Positions 34,844 to 43,481 of a DNA stretch of 50,407 nt are shown one piece after another. The notes under the pieces were generated by a model, which had not been told where the DNA came from, made no database searches, and saw nothing but the letters and a program-made list of their open reading frames with translations. The translations under genes were made by a program, and so were the position numbers. Position 1 is the first letter of the stretch. The number at the start of each line of letters is the position of its first letter. Source of the DNA: Planctomycetaceae bacterium (GTDB lineage: Bacteria > Planctomycetota > Planctomycetia > Pirellulales > Pirellulaceae); NCBI GenBank assembly GCA_007121535.1, contig SKKK01000453.1, positions 1 to 50,407 of the forward strand. The letters are read 5' to 3'.

Positions 34844-37800
34844 ATGTTTCTCGCGCGTCGTCTGCCTCACGGCTTGGTCCTATTGGTATTGGCCAGTTGT
34901 CTGGTCGCTCGTCCGGCTCGCGGCGATGGCCAGCAGATCGGGTATCTGGAGACTTTTGCACTGGCCGAAGACCGCGAGCAGGCCTTACAGACTCTGGTCC
35001 CCGGCTCGTCGGACTATTACTACTACCATATCCTGCATTACCAGAACACGGGCCGGTTGGATAAGGCCGAACCGCTGCTCACGATGTGGGAGCAGCGGCA
35101 TCGTGGGGATAATCGGCGCTCGGTGCTGGAAAACCGCCAGATCTTGCTCAGCTATGATGCGGACCCCGAATCGGCGCTGGCCCAATTGCGGCGGCGATTG
35201 AATCTGACCTATCGACACGTGGCCGAACGGCAGGGCGCCCCAACGTCTTACCCGGTGATCCTGGATCAGGATCGGATCTCGCGCGATCGCTTTACGGATC
35301 TGGCGCGCAGACCGCAACGCGATAATGTCGAGCGATTCGAGCGGACGGCCTACGATTGGCTGATCACCCGTTCGTTGAGCAACGATGAACGGCGCGATCT
35401 GCTCTCGCGATTGGACCATCCGGACTATCCTGGGCTGGTCGACTTGATCGTTGCCGATCTGGACTACGAGCGTTCGCAAGGTTTCGGCCACCACCCGGTG
35501 CATCAGCAGTTGACGCTGGAGCAGTTGGGAGCGTTGCGCGAGCGGCGTCCAAAACTGATTCACGATTCGACCTTTATCCAAACGTGGCTGGCTCGTCTGC
35601 GACCAGGCCCCGATGTGGATGTCGAGCGCGATCTGGAGCAACGGCAGGCATACCTGGAACGCCTGGGGGTGTTCGCCGCCGATTTGGCTCCGGCACAAAA
35701 CGGAGTCAATCTGGCGATCCAGTATCATCGACTGGCCCTGGATCGCAAATTGGGCGTGTACGATTTCGAACGCTTCGACGAATACATCCGCATCCCTCGC
35801 CATGCGCCGTATGTGAACCAGAAGTGGATCGAACGGCAACGGCGTCATCCGGAGCATCGTGCCGATCCTTCGGCCGACTATCGCGAGGCCACGCTGCTGG
35901 CCCCGGTGGGCAATGACGAGCCGCTGATCCGCGAGTATCTGGCTCACTTCTTCTTGGAGGACGATTACCGCAAGGAGTTTGTCGATTACCTGCGTCAGGA
36001 ATACTTGAACACCGTGTTCGCCGAAACGCGGCTGATGGCGGGAATCGGTGATCCGGAGGAACTGTACTCGCTGCTGTCCCCGGCGCAGGTCCAGGCCTTG
36101 CGCGACCGGGTGGATATCGACTTTGCTCCGACCAATCCGACGGTTTATCAACCGGGCGACGCGGTCCGGCTGGCGGTCGATGTCAAGAACGTCGAACAAC
36201 TATTGGTACGGGTCTATCGCATCAACGAGCGAAACTATTACCAGGAGGAAGGGCAGCAGGTGGACACCACGATCGGTCTGGACGGTCTGGTGCCGAACTA
36301 CGAGCGGACGTATCGTTACGACGCCCCGCCGATCCGCCGCATCCGCCGCGAGTTCGAATTGGAAGAAATCGAAGGGCCGGGCGTTTGGGTGGTCGAGTTG
36401 ATCGGCGGAGGCCGCAGTAGCCGGGCGGTCGTTCGCAAGGGCCAGTTGCGTTACACCGTGCAGAACGGGCCCGCCGGCCACGTGTTCCGCATCTACGATG
36501 AAGCGAACCAAGCGCGGGAAGAGGCCCAATTGCTGATCGGCGGCCACAAATACCGGCCTGATTCGCAGGGTCGGATCGTCGTGCCTTATTCCACCCGGCC
36601 CGGCCGCCAGCAAATCATCCTGCTGGACGAGGACCGAGCCACTCTGGACTCGTTCGAACACCAGGCCGAAACCTATCGCTTCGATGCCGGGTTCCACCTG
36701 GAACGCGAACTGATCAACGACCAGCAGCAGGCCGAACTGATCCTTCGCCCCACCCCGCGATTGAACGGGGTTCCCCAGCCGATCGGTTTACTGGAGGACG
36801 TACGTTTGACGATCGCCGCCGAGGATCTGGACGGCGTGTCCAGTTCGCAGACGACGGTGGATTTCGAATTGGCCGAGGACGGCGAGACGACGCACCGGTT
36901 CCAGGTGCCCCCGCGAGTGCGGAAACTGGAACTGCGGCTGGAGGCGAAGATATCCAGTCTGAGTACGGACGAAGACGTGTCGTTGTCCGCCACGGAAACG
37001 CTGGAAGTGAACCAGTTGGCAACGACGGAAAAACTGGCCATTCCCTACCTGACGCGGGACGGCGACGCGTACATTTTGGAAGTGCGGGGGCGGAACGGCG
37101 AGTTGCGGGGCGGAGAACGGGTCAGTCTCCGGTTTCGGCACCGCGATGTCAAGTCGCAGCCGACGTACACCCTGCAGACCGACGCGCAGGGCCGGATCCA
37201 GTTGGGCCCGCTGGCCGAGATCGCCAGCCTGAACGCCCGCATGGCCGACGGATTGGAGCGGGATTGGACGCTGCACGAGCCGGCGTACAGCTACCTTCCC
37301 AGCCTGACCGGTGTCGCCGGGGAAACGTTGCGAGTTCCCTGGATGAGCCACGCGGAAGCGCCGATTCGCGAGGAACTCGGGCTGCTGGAACTGCGGGACG
37401 GCAAGCCGGTCGCGGATCGCTTCGAGGACTTGGAAATTCACGACGGCTACCTGCAGATCGGCCCGCTGGAGCCGGGCGATTACCAGTTGCTGTTGAAGCG
37501 GGACGACCGCCGGATCAGCCTGCACCTGACCGACGGCCCGATTCGGGATGGGCACGTGTTGGGCGGATTGCGTTATCTCCAGCGCACCGATCCGCGACCG
37601 ATGACCTTATTGCGTCCCGAGGTGGACGACGAACATATCCGTCTGCGTGTGCGGCATGCCGGGGCGGGAACGCGGGTGCACGTGATTGCCAGCCGTTATC
37701 TGGACGCCTTTCACGCTTTTCAGAGCCTGCAGATTCCGGCTCGCGAAGCGGCTTGGGTCACCACGCTGCCGGCGGCCGATTCGCTGTATGTCGCCGGGCG

Positions 37801-40800
37801 CGACATCGGCGACGAGTACCGCTACATCCTCGATCGCCGCACCGCTCGCCGCTATCCCGGCAATTTGTTGGCCCGGCCGGGTTTGCTGTTGAATCCATGG
37901 GCGCTGCGCGAAACCGAGACGGGGGAATTGCGGGCGGCTGCGGGCGAAGACTACGAACGGCTGGCTCGCGAGCGCGAGCGGGCGGAGGCGCGGCGGGCCG
38001 AGGCCGATGTCCGGAAAACGCAACGAACCGATCCCCAGGATTTGAACTTCCTGGCCCAACCCGCTCGCGTCTGGGCCAACCTCCGCCCGGATGAAGACGG
38101 CCTGATCCGGATCGACCGGGAACAGTTGGGCGATCGCCATCTGTTGTGGATCGTCGCCGCCGACGGCCTGCACACCGCTTGGCGAACGGTGGCGTTGGAC
38201 CAGACCGAACCGGTGCTGCGCGAGCGGCGATTGGTCCAGGCCTTGGATCCCGAACGGCACTTCGTCCAGCGTCGCAACGTGGACGTGCTGGCCGCCGGAC
38301 AAGCGTTGTCGTTCCCCGATCTGACCGAGGCCCAGTTGGAAGTCTACGATTCGCTGGCCGCCGTCTACCGGCTGTTCCTGACCTTGAACGAGGAAAACGG
38401 CGGCGATGACAAGCTCAGCCAATTCGCTTGGCTGCTGGAGTGGCCCCAGTTGGACCACGAGCAGCGGCTGGAGAAGTACTCGCAATTCGCCTGCCACGAA
38501 CTGAACTTCTTCCTGTATCACAAGGACCGCACGTTCTTTGACCAGGTGGTGCGCCCCTATCTGGCCAACAAGCGGGACCGCACGTTCATGGACGATTACC
38601 TGCTGGGTGGGGATCTGCGACCGTACGCCGAGCGTTGGGCGTTTTCCCGGTTGAACGCGGTCGAGCGGATCCTGCTGGGGCGCCGGCTGGAGCAGCAGGA
38701 GGCGCTGGCCCGCCATATGCAGGATCGTTTTCAATTGCTGCCGCCCGACGTCGATCGCGACAACCGGCTGTTCGAACTGGCCCTGCAGGGCAGCGTGTTG
38801 GCCACCGAAGGCGTGTTGCGCGAGTTCGACGACCAGGTGGTCCGCGAACTGCAGGACCGGGCAGCTAGCGATTTGCGGATGGCGCCGCGTGCCGCCGCCG
38901 CTCCCGAGCGCAGGATGAGGATGGAAGGCATGATGGGAGGCATTGGCGGGATGGCGATGGCGCCGGATTCGGTGGCCGAACCGGCAGCCGAGTTGGCCCC
39001 GGCCCTTCGGGAACCGGCCGAGGCGCCGCCGGTGGAAGATGCCGCGGTGGAAGAAGCGGAAATGCGAATGGAAATGATGGACTTGGACGAAGCGATCGGG
39101 CTGGAAGACGCGCGGAAGATGCGCGAGCAGGTGCGCCGTTTCTACCGCGACGTCGCCCCGACCACTGAATGGGCCGAGAACAACTACTACCACTTGCCCA
39201 TCCGGGAGCAGGTCGCCGATCTGATCTCGGTCAACGCCTTCTGGCGCGATTACGCCCGCCATGACGGGGAAACACCGTTCCTTTCCACCCGGCTGGTCGA
39301 AGCTCACGGCAATTTCGCCGAGATGATGCTGGCCCTGGCCGTGCTCGATTTGCCGTTCGAACCGGGCGAACATGAACTGACCGGATTCGACCCGGCTGCG
39401 GAAGTCGCCCAGCCCGTCACCTTGACCGCCGCCTCGCCGCTGATCGCCTTCTATCGCCAAGTGGAACCGCAGGAACCGGCCGAGGAGGAAGTGCCGATCC
39501 TGGTCAGTCAGAACTTCTTCCAATACGGCGATCGCTACCGCACCGTGGACAACGAACAGGTCGATCGGTTCATCACCGATGAATTCCTGATCCAAACCGT
39601 GTACGGGGCCCAGGTCGTGGTGACCAACCCGACCTCCAGCCGCCAGAGGCTGGACGTGCTGCTGCAGGTGCCCGCGGGCGCCCTGCCCGTGCTGGGCGAC
39701 CGCAGCTTGACCAGCCGGCATCTCGGGCTGGAACCGTTCGAGACCCGCAAGCTGGAATACCACTTCTACTTCCCCGATCCGGGCGACTATGCCCACTTCC
39801 CGGTCCACGTGGCACGCCAGGAGGATCTGGTGGCCTACGCCGAACCGGTCCGTTTCCGAGTGGTCCGCGAGCCCAGCGAAATCGATCGGGAAAGCTGGGA
39901 CTACATCTCGCAGAACGGCACGTCGGAACAGGTCTTGCAGTTCCTGGAGGATCACAATGTCGAGGCCTTGGACCTGGAGCGGATCGCCTGGCGGATGCGG
40001 GATGCGGAATTCTTCGCCACCGTGCTCGAGCTGCTGGAAGCACGCTTTGCGTACAACGATACGCTGTGGTCGTACAGCCTGATGCACAACCACGTGCCGG
40101 CCATTCAACAGTACCTGCGGCACCAGGACGCCTTTGTCAGCCGCTGTGGGAGCTACCTGGAATCGACCCTGCTGCGGATCGACCCGGTCGAGCGGCATGC
40201 CTGGCAGGTGTTGGAGTACGATCCGCTGGTCAACGCCCGCGCCCATCAATTGGGGCCACGCCGCAAGATCGTCAACCAAGCGGTGCATGCGCAGTACACG
40301 AGTCTGCTGGACATCCTGGCCCACAAGGGCCGGTTCGATGGGGACGACCGCCTGGCGATCGTCTACTACCTGCTGTTGCAGGACCGCGTGGAGGAAACAC
40401 TAAAGTGGTTCGCCCGGGTCGACCCGGAGACGTTGGATACCCGGCTGCAATACGAGTACTTCCAAGCCTATCTGGCCTTTTTCACCGCCGACCTGCAGAC
40501 GGCGCGGGAGATCGCCCAGCGGCGTGTCGAGCATTCGGTCGATCGCTGGCGCAAGCGTTTCGAAAATGTGCTGGTCCATCTGGACCAGATCGAAGGCCTG
40601 GCCGAGGGCCGGATGGTCGACGCCGACGACCGGGACCAGCAGCAGCAGCGGCTGGCCGACACCGATCCGGCCTTGGAGATCCACGTGGAAGGCGACCGGA
40701 TCGAAATCGGCTATGCCAACCTGGACCGCGTCCGCATCGACTACTACCTGATGGACATCGAACTGTTGTTTTCCAACCAGCCGTTCGTCACCGAGTACGG

Positions 40801-41239
40801 CGGGCAATTCGCCTTTATCCAGCCCAACCACAGCCAGACGGTCGAGTTGGCCGCGGACCGGCAGGAGCACACGGTCCAGTTGCCCGACGACCTGGCACGG
40901 CAGAACGTAATGATCCAGGTGGTGGGCGGACCGTTGAACCGGACGGCCACCTATTTCTCCAACAGCCTGGATGTCAGGATGATGGAGAACTACGGTCAGT
41001 TGAGCGTCCGCCAGCGTGGCGTCCAGCGAGGCTATGGCGGCGTGTACGTCAAGGTCTACGCCCGCCGCGTGGACGGTCGAGTGCGGTTCTACAAAGACGG
41101 TTACACCGATCTTCGCGGCCGTTTCGACTATGCTTCGGTCAGCGGCGACCAGCAAGCGGGTGTCACCGAGTTTGCCATTTTGATCTTGAGCGACGAACAC
41201 GGCGCCGTGGTTCGCGAAGCCCGGCCTCCGACCCGATAA
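34844..41239 (+). CDS. giant secreted alpha-2-macroglobulin-like protein
   Basis: This is a 2131-residue protein; the ATG at 34844 has AAGGAA nine bases upstream and starts a signal peptide (FLARRLPHGLVLLVLASCLV). Residues about 30-430 are helical and repeat-like. From about 435, VYQPGDAVRLAVDVKNVEQL opens a long series of beta-sandwich, macroglobulin-like domains (to about 1130). A helical middle part follows, with a Met/Ala/Pro/Glu-rich low-complexity stretch at about 1344-1425 (MRMEGMMGGIGGMAMAPDS). C-terminal helical and beta segments end with RVRFYKDGYTDLRGRFDYAS. I found no Gly-Cys-Gly-Glu-Gln thioester. It may act as an envelope scaffold or protease-trap-like protein; that is inference from the domain look. 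It is monocistronic with a terminator-like hairpin. Confidence 0.82.
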   Translation: MFLARRLPHGLVLLVLASCLVARPARGDGQQIGYLETFALAEDREQALQTLVPGSSDYYYYHILHYQNTGRLDKAEPLLTMWEQRHRGDNRRSVLENRQILLSYDADPESALAQLRRRLNLTYRHVAERQGAPTSYPVILDQDRISRDRFTDLARRPQRDNVERFERTAYDWLITRSLSNDERRDLLSRLDHPDYPGLVDLIVADLDYERSQGFGHHPVHQQLTLEQLGALRERRPKLIHDSTFIQTWLARLRPGPDVDVERDLEQRQAYLERLGVFAADLAPAQNGVNLAIQYHRLALDRKLGVYDFERFDEYIRIPRHAPYVNQKWIERQRRHPEHRADPSADYREATLLAPVGNDEPLIREYLAHFFLEDDYRKEFVDYLRQEYLNTVFAETRLMAGIGDPEELYSLLSPAQVQALRDRVDIDFAPTNPTVYQPGDAVRLAVDVKNVEQLLVRVYRINERNYYQEEGQQVDTTIGLDGLVPNYERTYRYDAPPIRRIRREFELEEIEGPGVWVVELIGGGRSSRAVVRKGQLRYTVQNGPAGHVFRIYDEANQAREEAQLLIGGHKYRPDSQGRIVVPYSTRPGRQQIILLDEDRATLDSFEHQAETYRFDAGFHLERELINDQQQAELILRPTPRLNGVPQPIGLLEDVRLTIAAEDLDGVSSSQTTVDFELAEDGETTHRFQVPPRVRKLELRLEAKISSLSTDEDVSLSATETLEVNQLATTEKLAIPYLTRDGDAYILEVRGRNGELRGGERVSLRFRHRDVKSQPTYTLQTDAQGRIQLGPLAEIASLNARMADGLERDWTLHEPAYSYLPSLTGVAGETLRVPWMSHAEAPIREELGLLELRDGKPVADRFEDLEIHDGYLQIGPLEPGDYQLLLKRDDRRISLHLTDGPIRDGHVLGGLRYLQRTDPRPMTLLRPEVDDEHIRLRVRHAGAGTRVHVIASRYLDAFHAFQSLQIPAREAAWVTTLPAADSLYVAGRDIGDEYRYILDRRTARRYPGNLLARPGLLLNPWALRETETGELRAAAGEDYERLARERERAEARRAEADVRKTQRTDPQDLNFLAQPARVWANLRPDEDGLIRIDREQLGDRHLLWIVAADGLHTAWRTVALDQTEPVLRERRLVQALDPERHFVQRRNVDVLAAGQALSFPDLTEAQLEVYDSLAAVYRLFLTLNEENGGDDKLSQFAWLLEWPQLDHEQRLEKYSQFACHELNFFLYHKDRTFFDQVVRPYLANKRDRTFMDDYLLGGDLRPYAERWAFSRLNAVERILLGRRLEQQEALARHMQDRFQLLPPDVDRDNRLFELALQGSVLATEGVLREFDDQVVRELQDRAASDLRMAPRAAAAPERRMRMEGMMGGIGGMAMAPDSVAEPAAELAPALREPAEAPPVEDAAVEEAEMRMEMMDLDEAIGLEDARKMREQVRRFYRDVAPTTEWAENNYYHLPIREQVADLISVNAFWRDYARHDGETPFLSTRLVEAHGNFAEMMLALAVLDLPFEPGEHELTGFDPAAEVAQPVTLTAASPLIAFYRQVEPQEPAEEEVPILVSQNFFQYGDRYRTVDNEQVDRFITDEFLIQTVYGAQVVVTNPTSSRQRLDVLLQVPAGALPVLGDRSLTSRHLGLEPFETRKLEYHFYFPDPGDYAHFPVHVARQEDLVAYAEPVRFRVVREPSEIDRESWDYISQNGTSEQVLQFLEDHNVEALDLERIAWRMRDAEFFATVLELLEARFAYNDTLWSYSLMHNHVPAIQQYLRHQDAFVSRCGSYLESTLLRIDPVERHAWQVLEYDPLVNARAHQLGPRRKIVNQAVHAQYTSLLDILAHKGRFDGDDRLAIVYYLLLQDRVEETLKWFARVDPETLDTRLQYEYFQAYLAFFTADLQTAREIAQRRVEHSVDRWRKRFENVLVHLDQIEGLAEGRMVDADDRDQQQQRLADTDPALEIHVEGDRIEIGYANLDRVRIDYYLMDIELLFSNQPFVTEYGGQFAFIQPNHSQTVELAADRQEHTVQLPDDLARQNVMIQVVGGPLNRTATYFSNSLDVRMMENYGQLSVRQRGVQRGYGGVYVKVYARRVDGRVRFYKDGYTDLRGRFDYASVSGDQQAGVTEFAILILSDEHGAVVREARPPTR

Positions 41240-41259
41240 GCCACAGTCTTTGTAACCCG

Positions 41260-41303
41260 AAGCGTGAGCGGGGAAAACCAGGCAAATTTCCTCGCTCACG
41301 CTT
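41260..41303 (+). terminator. terminator-like hairpin behind the giant gene
   Basis: AAGCGTGAGCGGGGAAA at 41260-41276 and TTTCCTCGCTCACGCTT at 41287-41303 form a 17-bp stem with one mismatch and a 10-base loop, 21 bases after the stop codon. No long T-tract follows. The CGTGAGCG palindrome is also a frequent planctomycetal repeat, so it may be both. Confidence 0.55.
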
Positions 41304-41429
41304 ACGAACCTGTCAAGAATACCATGAACTGCCCACGGTCAAATATCCCCGCCGAGCCCCCGCGCGTTATTCGACCCTCAGCCGCCCGAATAACCCGCCG
41401 CCCTGTCGAAGATCTCTGGCCGCAAGTCC

Positions 41430-41458
41430 TTGACACCAAACCCGTTAACTGCTCTAAT
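41430..41458 (+). promoter_or_regulatory. sigma70-type promoter of the PIN toxin module
   Basis: TTGACA at 41430-41435 is followed by exactly 17 bases and TCTAAT at 41453-41458 (five of six matches to TATAAT). It lies 94 bases before the toxin start and points the same way. A self-contained promoter is usual for toxin-antitoxin cassettes. The rest of 41304-41552 shows no gene that I can support. Confidence 0.5.
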
Positions 41459-41552
41459 GCAATCCCAGTGCCCGCGCGATATCCGGCACGCGACCCGTAA
41501 AATAACGCCATCCGGCGCGCAGGCTAAATGAATAGTTCGGACATGACGGAAC

Positions 41553-42026
41553 ATGAATAAACCGACAGTGTATGTGGAGACGACGGTGATCGGGCATATT
41601 GCCGCGCGTCAGCAAGCCGACATTCTCGTCGCGTCGCGTCAACTCACGTCACAACGATGGTGGTCTGTCCGAGACCGCTACAAATTGGTCGTGTCCCAAA
41701 TCGTCGTTGATGAAAGCTCCGCTGGCGATACTTCCGCAGCATCGGAGCGCCTTGCGTTGATCGCCAACATCCCCATTCTCGCCGTGTCCTCCGATGCCAC
41801 GAACCTTGCAGACGAACTAATGCTCCAGCATGGAATCCCGGCAACTGAGCCGCGCGATGCCCTGCATATTGCCATAGCCGCTGTGAACGGGATACAATTC
41901 CTGGTAACACTGAATTTCACGCACATTGCCAACGCGGAGACCAGATCGATTATTGAGCAGGTATGCCGGGATCAAGGCTTCGTTCCGCCCTTGATTTGTT
42001 CGCCCGATGAGCTTTTGGGAGATTGA
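41553..42026 (+). CDS. PIN-domain protein, VapC-like toxin
   Basis: This is a 157-residue PIN-fold protein. TVYVETTVIGHIAAR carries the first acidic residue (Glu instead of the usual Asp). VVSQIVVDESSAGD gives the second, RDALHIAIAAVNG the third, and VTLNFTHIANA is the typical C-terminal Asn/His stretch. Metal-dependent RNase activity is expected from the family. The downstream gene, three bases away, is the cognate antitoxin-type partner. The Shine-Dalgarno is weak (GGAA). The pair is followed by an attC-like site, so I read it as a toxin-antitoxin gene cassette. Confidence 0.85.
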   Translation: MNKPTVYVETTVIGHIAARQQADILVASRQLTSQRWWSVRDRYKLVVSQIVVDESSAGDTSAASERLALIANIPILAVSSDATNLADELMLQHGIPATEPRDALHIAIAAVNGIQFLVTLNFTHIANAETRSIIEQVCRDQGFVPPLICSPDELLGD

Positions 42027-42028
42027 CG

Positions 42029-42247
42029 ATGAGTGCTGATTCGATCAACGAGGAGATTCTGCGGATCAAACGTGAACTTGCAGCTAGATTTGACAATGAT
42101 CTGGCTCGAATTGTTGCCGACACTAAATCGCGGGAACGCAACGCAATTTCGCTGCCACCCCGGCGAACGAAGTCCGAACAAAGCGATGCAGTGGAGCGGC
42201 GGGACAGGCCGGTATCGGATGGCAAGTCAACTCCCGCCGCCCACTGA
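42029..42247 (+). CDS. small partner (antitoxin-type) of the PIN protein
   Basis: This is a 72-residue protein starting MSADSINEEILRIKRELAAR, with GGGAG ten bases upstream. Charged helical proteins with the EEILRIKREL and FDNDLARIVADTKSRER pattern and a Pro-rich PPRRTK end are the usual downstream partners of this PIN subfamily. The last 25 residues or so (from about SEQSDA) are encoded by the attC-like palindrome itself, and the TGA stop is inside its right arm. The original gene end was probably nearer PPRRTK. Confidence 0.75.
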   Translation: MSADSINEEILRIKRELAARFDNDLARIVADTKSRERNAISLPPRRTKSEQSDAVERRDRPVSDGKSTPAAH

Positions 42248-42262
42248 TCGCCGTCGTTCAGC
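42174..42262 (+). other. attC-like recombination site of the toxin-antitoxin cassette
   Basis: The left arm GCGATGCAGTGGAGCGGCGG begins at 42183 and the right arm CCGCCGCCCACTGATCGC lies at 42235-42252. Folded, GCGAT[G]CAGTGG[A]GCGGCGGGA pairs with GCGATCAGTGG then GCGGCGGGA without any other mismatch. The two extrahelical bases, G after GAT and A nearer the loop, are the attC hallmark. The cores are CCGAACA on the left and CGTTCAGC on the right. The latter differs from the canonical GTTRRRY at its fourth base. Confidence 0.72.
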
Positions 42263-42294
42263 TAGACAGCATCGCGTGGTTCGAGGGGTTTACG

Positions 42295-42603
42295 ATGAGG
42301 ATTGGTGGGTACCGCTGCTCATGGTACTTCGTTGCGTCGGGCCTGTGGGGCCTCGTTGCGGCCGCTTCGGCGGGTGTCGCTTGCATCCGTAGCGATTGCG
42401 ATCGCAGTTCGCGGCCGCCTCTGGATTCGTCAATTCACACGGACGTCGAGTCGACGAAGGCAAGGACCATGCGACCGCTTGGCAGCGACGGCTTAATGGT
42501 GGACGAGAACGGCATTATCTGGCGGGGAGACCAGCCGGTGGGTGTCTGGGGCGTCAACGGAGGTACAGGTGGCAACCCCGCCGGAACTCGCCTTCCACGA
42601 TAA
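42295..42603 (+). CDS. small hypothetical protein after the attC-like site
   Basis: This 102-codon frame begins MRIGGYRCSWYFVASGLWGL at 42295, with GAGGGG six bases before the ATG. The N-terminus is hydrophobic (WGLVAAASAGVACI) and could be a signal or lipoprotein-type leader, but the rest is not recognisable. It ends with a Gly-rich GVNGGTGGNPAG. The position directly behind an attC-like site fits a second cassette gene. Codon pattern and length are not convincing on their own. Confidence 0.35.
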   Translation: MRIGGYRCSWYFVASGLWGLVAAASAGVACIRSDCDRSSRPPLDSSIHTDVESTKARTMRPLGSDGLMVDENGIIWRGDQPVGVWGVNGGTGGNPAGTRLPR

Positions 42604-42653
42604 CCCTTGGTTGTCTCGCCCCTTCAGGTTTTTTTCGCCGCAATGATCTGCTA

Positions 42654-42702
42654 CCCAGGGCGACGGCGACGACGCGTACCACTCGCGTCGCCTTGCCCTG
42701 GG
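42654..42702. repeat. palindrome CCCAGGGCGACG ... CCTGGG
   Basis: CCCAGGGCGACG at 42654 and CGTCGCCTTGCCCTGGG ending at 42702 form an inverted repeat with a small bulge. The surrounding 42604-43022 shows no gene I can support and looks like repeat-derived sequence. Confidence 0.6.
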
Positions 42703-43022
42703 CTGGTATGTCGAGTCCCTTCAGGGCAAAGGCGACGCGAACACGAAGAACGTGCGGCTCGCTTCGCGAAACCAAGTCGTCACGGCGATGGCTGGCCCGG
42801 TTCGGATTCCCGGACGCTGGACGCGAAAAAACGCTCGCCACCGCCACCGCAGCGCGGTAGAGATAACGTTTGCTCGACACGTTCTTCCAAGGCGACCGGG
42901 ACCAGCAAACGCTTCGGCTGATGGGCCTGCCAGCCGAGTAATCTGAGCGGACCGACACGAAATTCTGTCAGAAGTTCGACGCCCCTGGCGTTAGGATACC
43001 AAGCCACCCGACCTCTGCCAAA

Positions 43023-43330
43023 TCATTCCTCATCAGGCTGGCGCAACATCGGCTCGATCTCCGACCAGCTACGGTGCATGGCGATCGCATCGGTCAGATC
43101 GTCCAGCAGTTTGTCAGGAAGCTGACGCACTCGATCCGCAGCCGGAGTGAACTCCGTAAACGACGCCGACAACTGGCGGATCAAAATATGGGCCTGACCC
43201 CGCGAAATCCCGTTGCAATTGGTCCCATAGGAAATTCCCGGTCTCCAAGCGCAACGTACGCCAGTTGAACAGCCCCTGGACTTCGTCGGGCAGGTAACCG
43301 CGAAAGAACCTGCGAGCCTGTGGCCCTCGA
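43023..43330 (-). pseudogene. C-terminal Rpn-like (recombination-promoting nuclease) remnant
   Basis: Reading on the minus strand from about 43320, one frame gives ARRFFRGYLPDEVQGLFNWR followed by TLRLETGNFLWDQLQRDF, which looks like Rpn/YhgA-type proteins. The frame then changes, and the next one gives SFTEFTPAADRVRQLPDKLL and DAIAMHRSWSEIEPML before the stop at 43023. The frame switch is at the sequence that on this strand reads GGGGTCAGGCCCATATTTTG, resembling the ends of the element at 8813-8885, so an insertion is a plausible cause. No N-terminal half remains. Confidence 0.45.
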
Positions 43331-43481
43331 TTCTACCATGCCAGTAGCCGAGCTCGGAGGTCGGTAGATCAGCGGGTCGGTAGGTCGGTGCGACGGTACG
43401 GGTAGCTCCCTCCCCTTGGATGGGGAGGGTTAGCGAAGGCTGGCCAACCAATCCCGACCGATGCCCCATGATGCGTGCCAT

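Noticed and set aside
37607-40324. 905-codon minus-strand frame opposite the giant secreted protein
   Set aside because: No recognisable motif and fully antisense. The plus frame has a signal peptide, a ribosome-binding site and coherent domains.
41260-41303. Half of an attC site before the PIN toxin
   Set aside because: The palindrome is symmetric with a single mismatch and has no extrahelical-base pattern or core sites. It fits a terminator or common repeat better.
41341-41511. Short minus-strand frame ahead of the PIN toxin
   Set aside because: It is short and lacks a ribosome-binding site. One frame ends VKDLRPEIFDRAAGYSGG, which looks protein-like but cannot be assigned, so I did not list it as a gene.
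42985-43000. GGCGTTAGGAT as a canonical attC right end
   Set aside because: The 7-base core matches, but I find no inverted left arm with the required bulges upstream, so it is probably chance.
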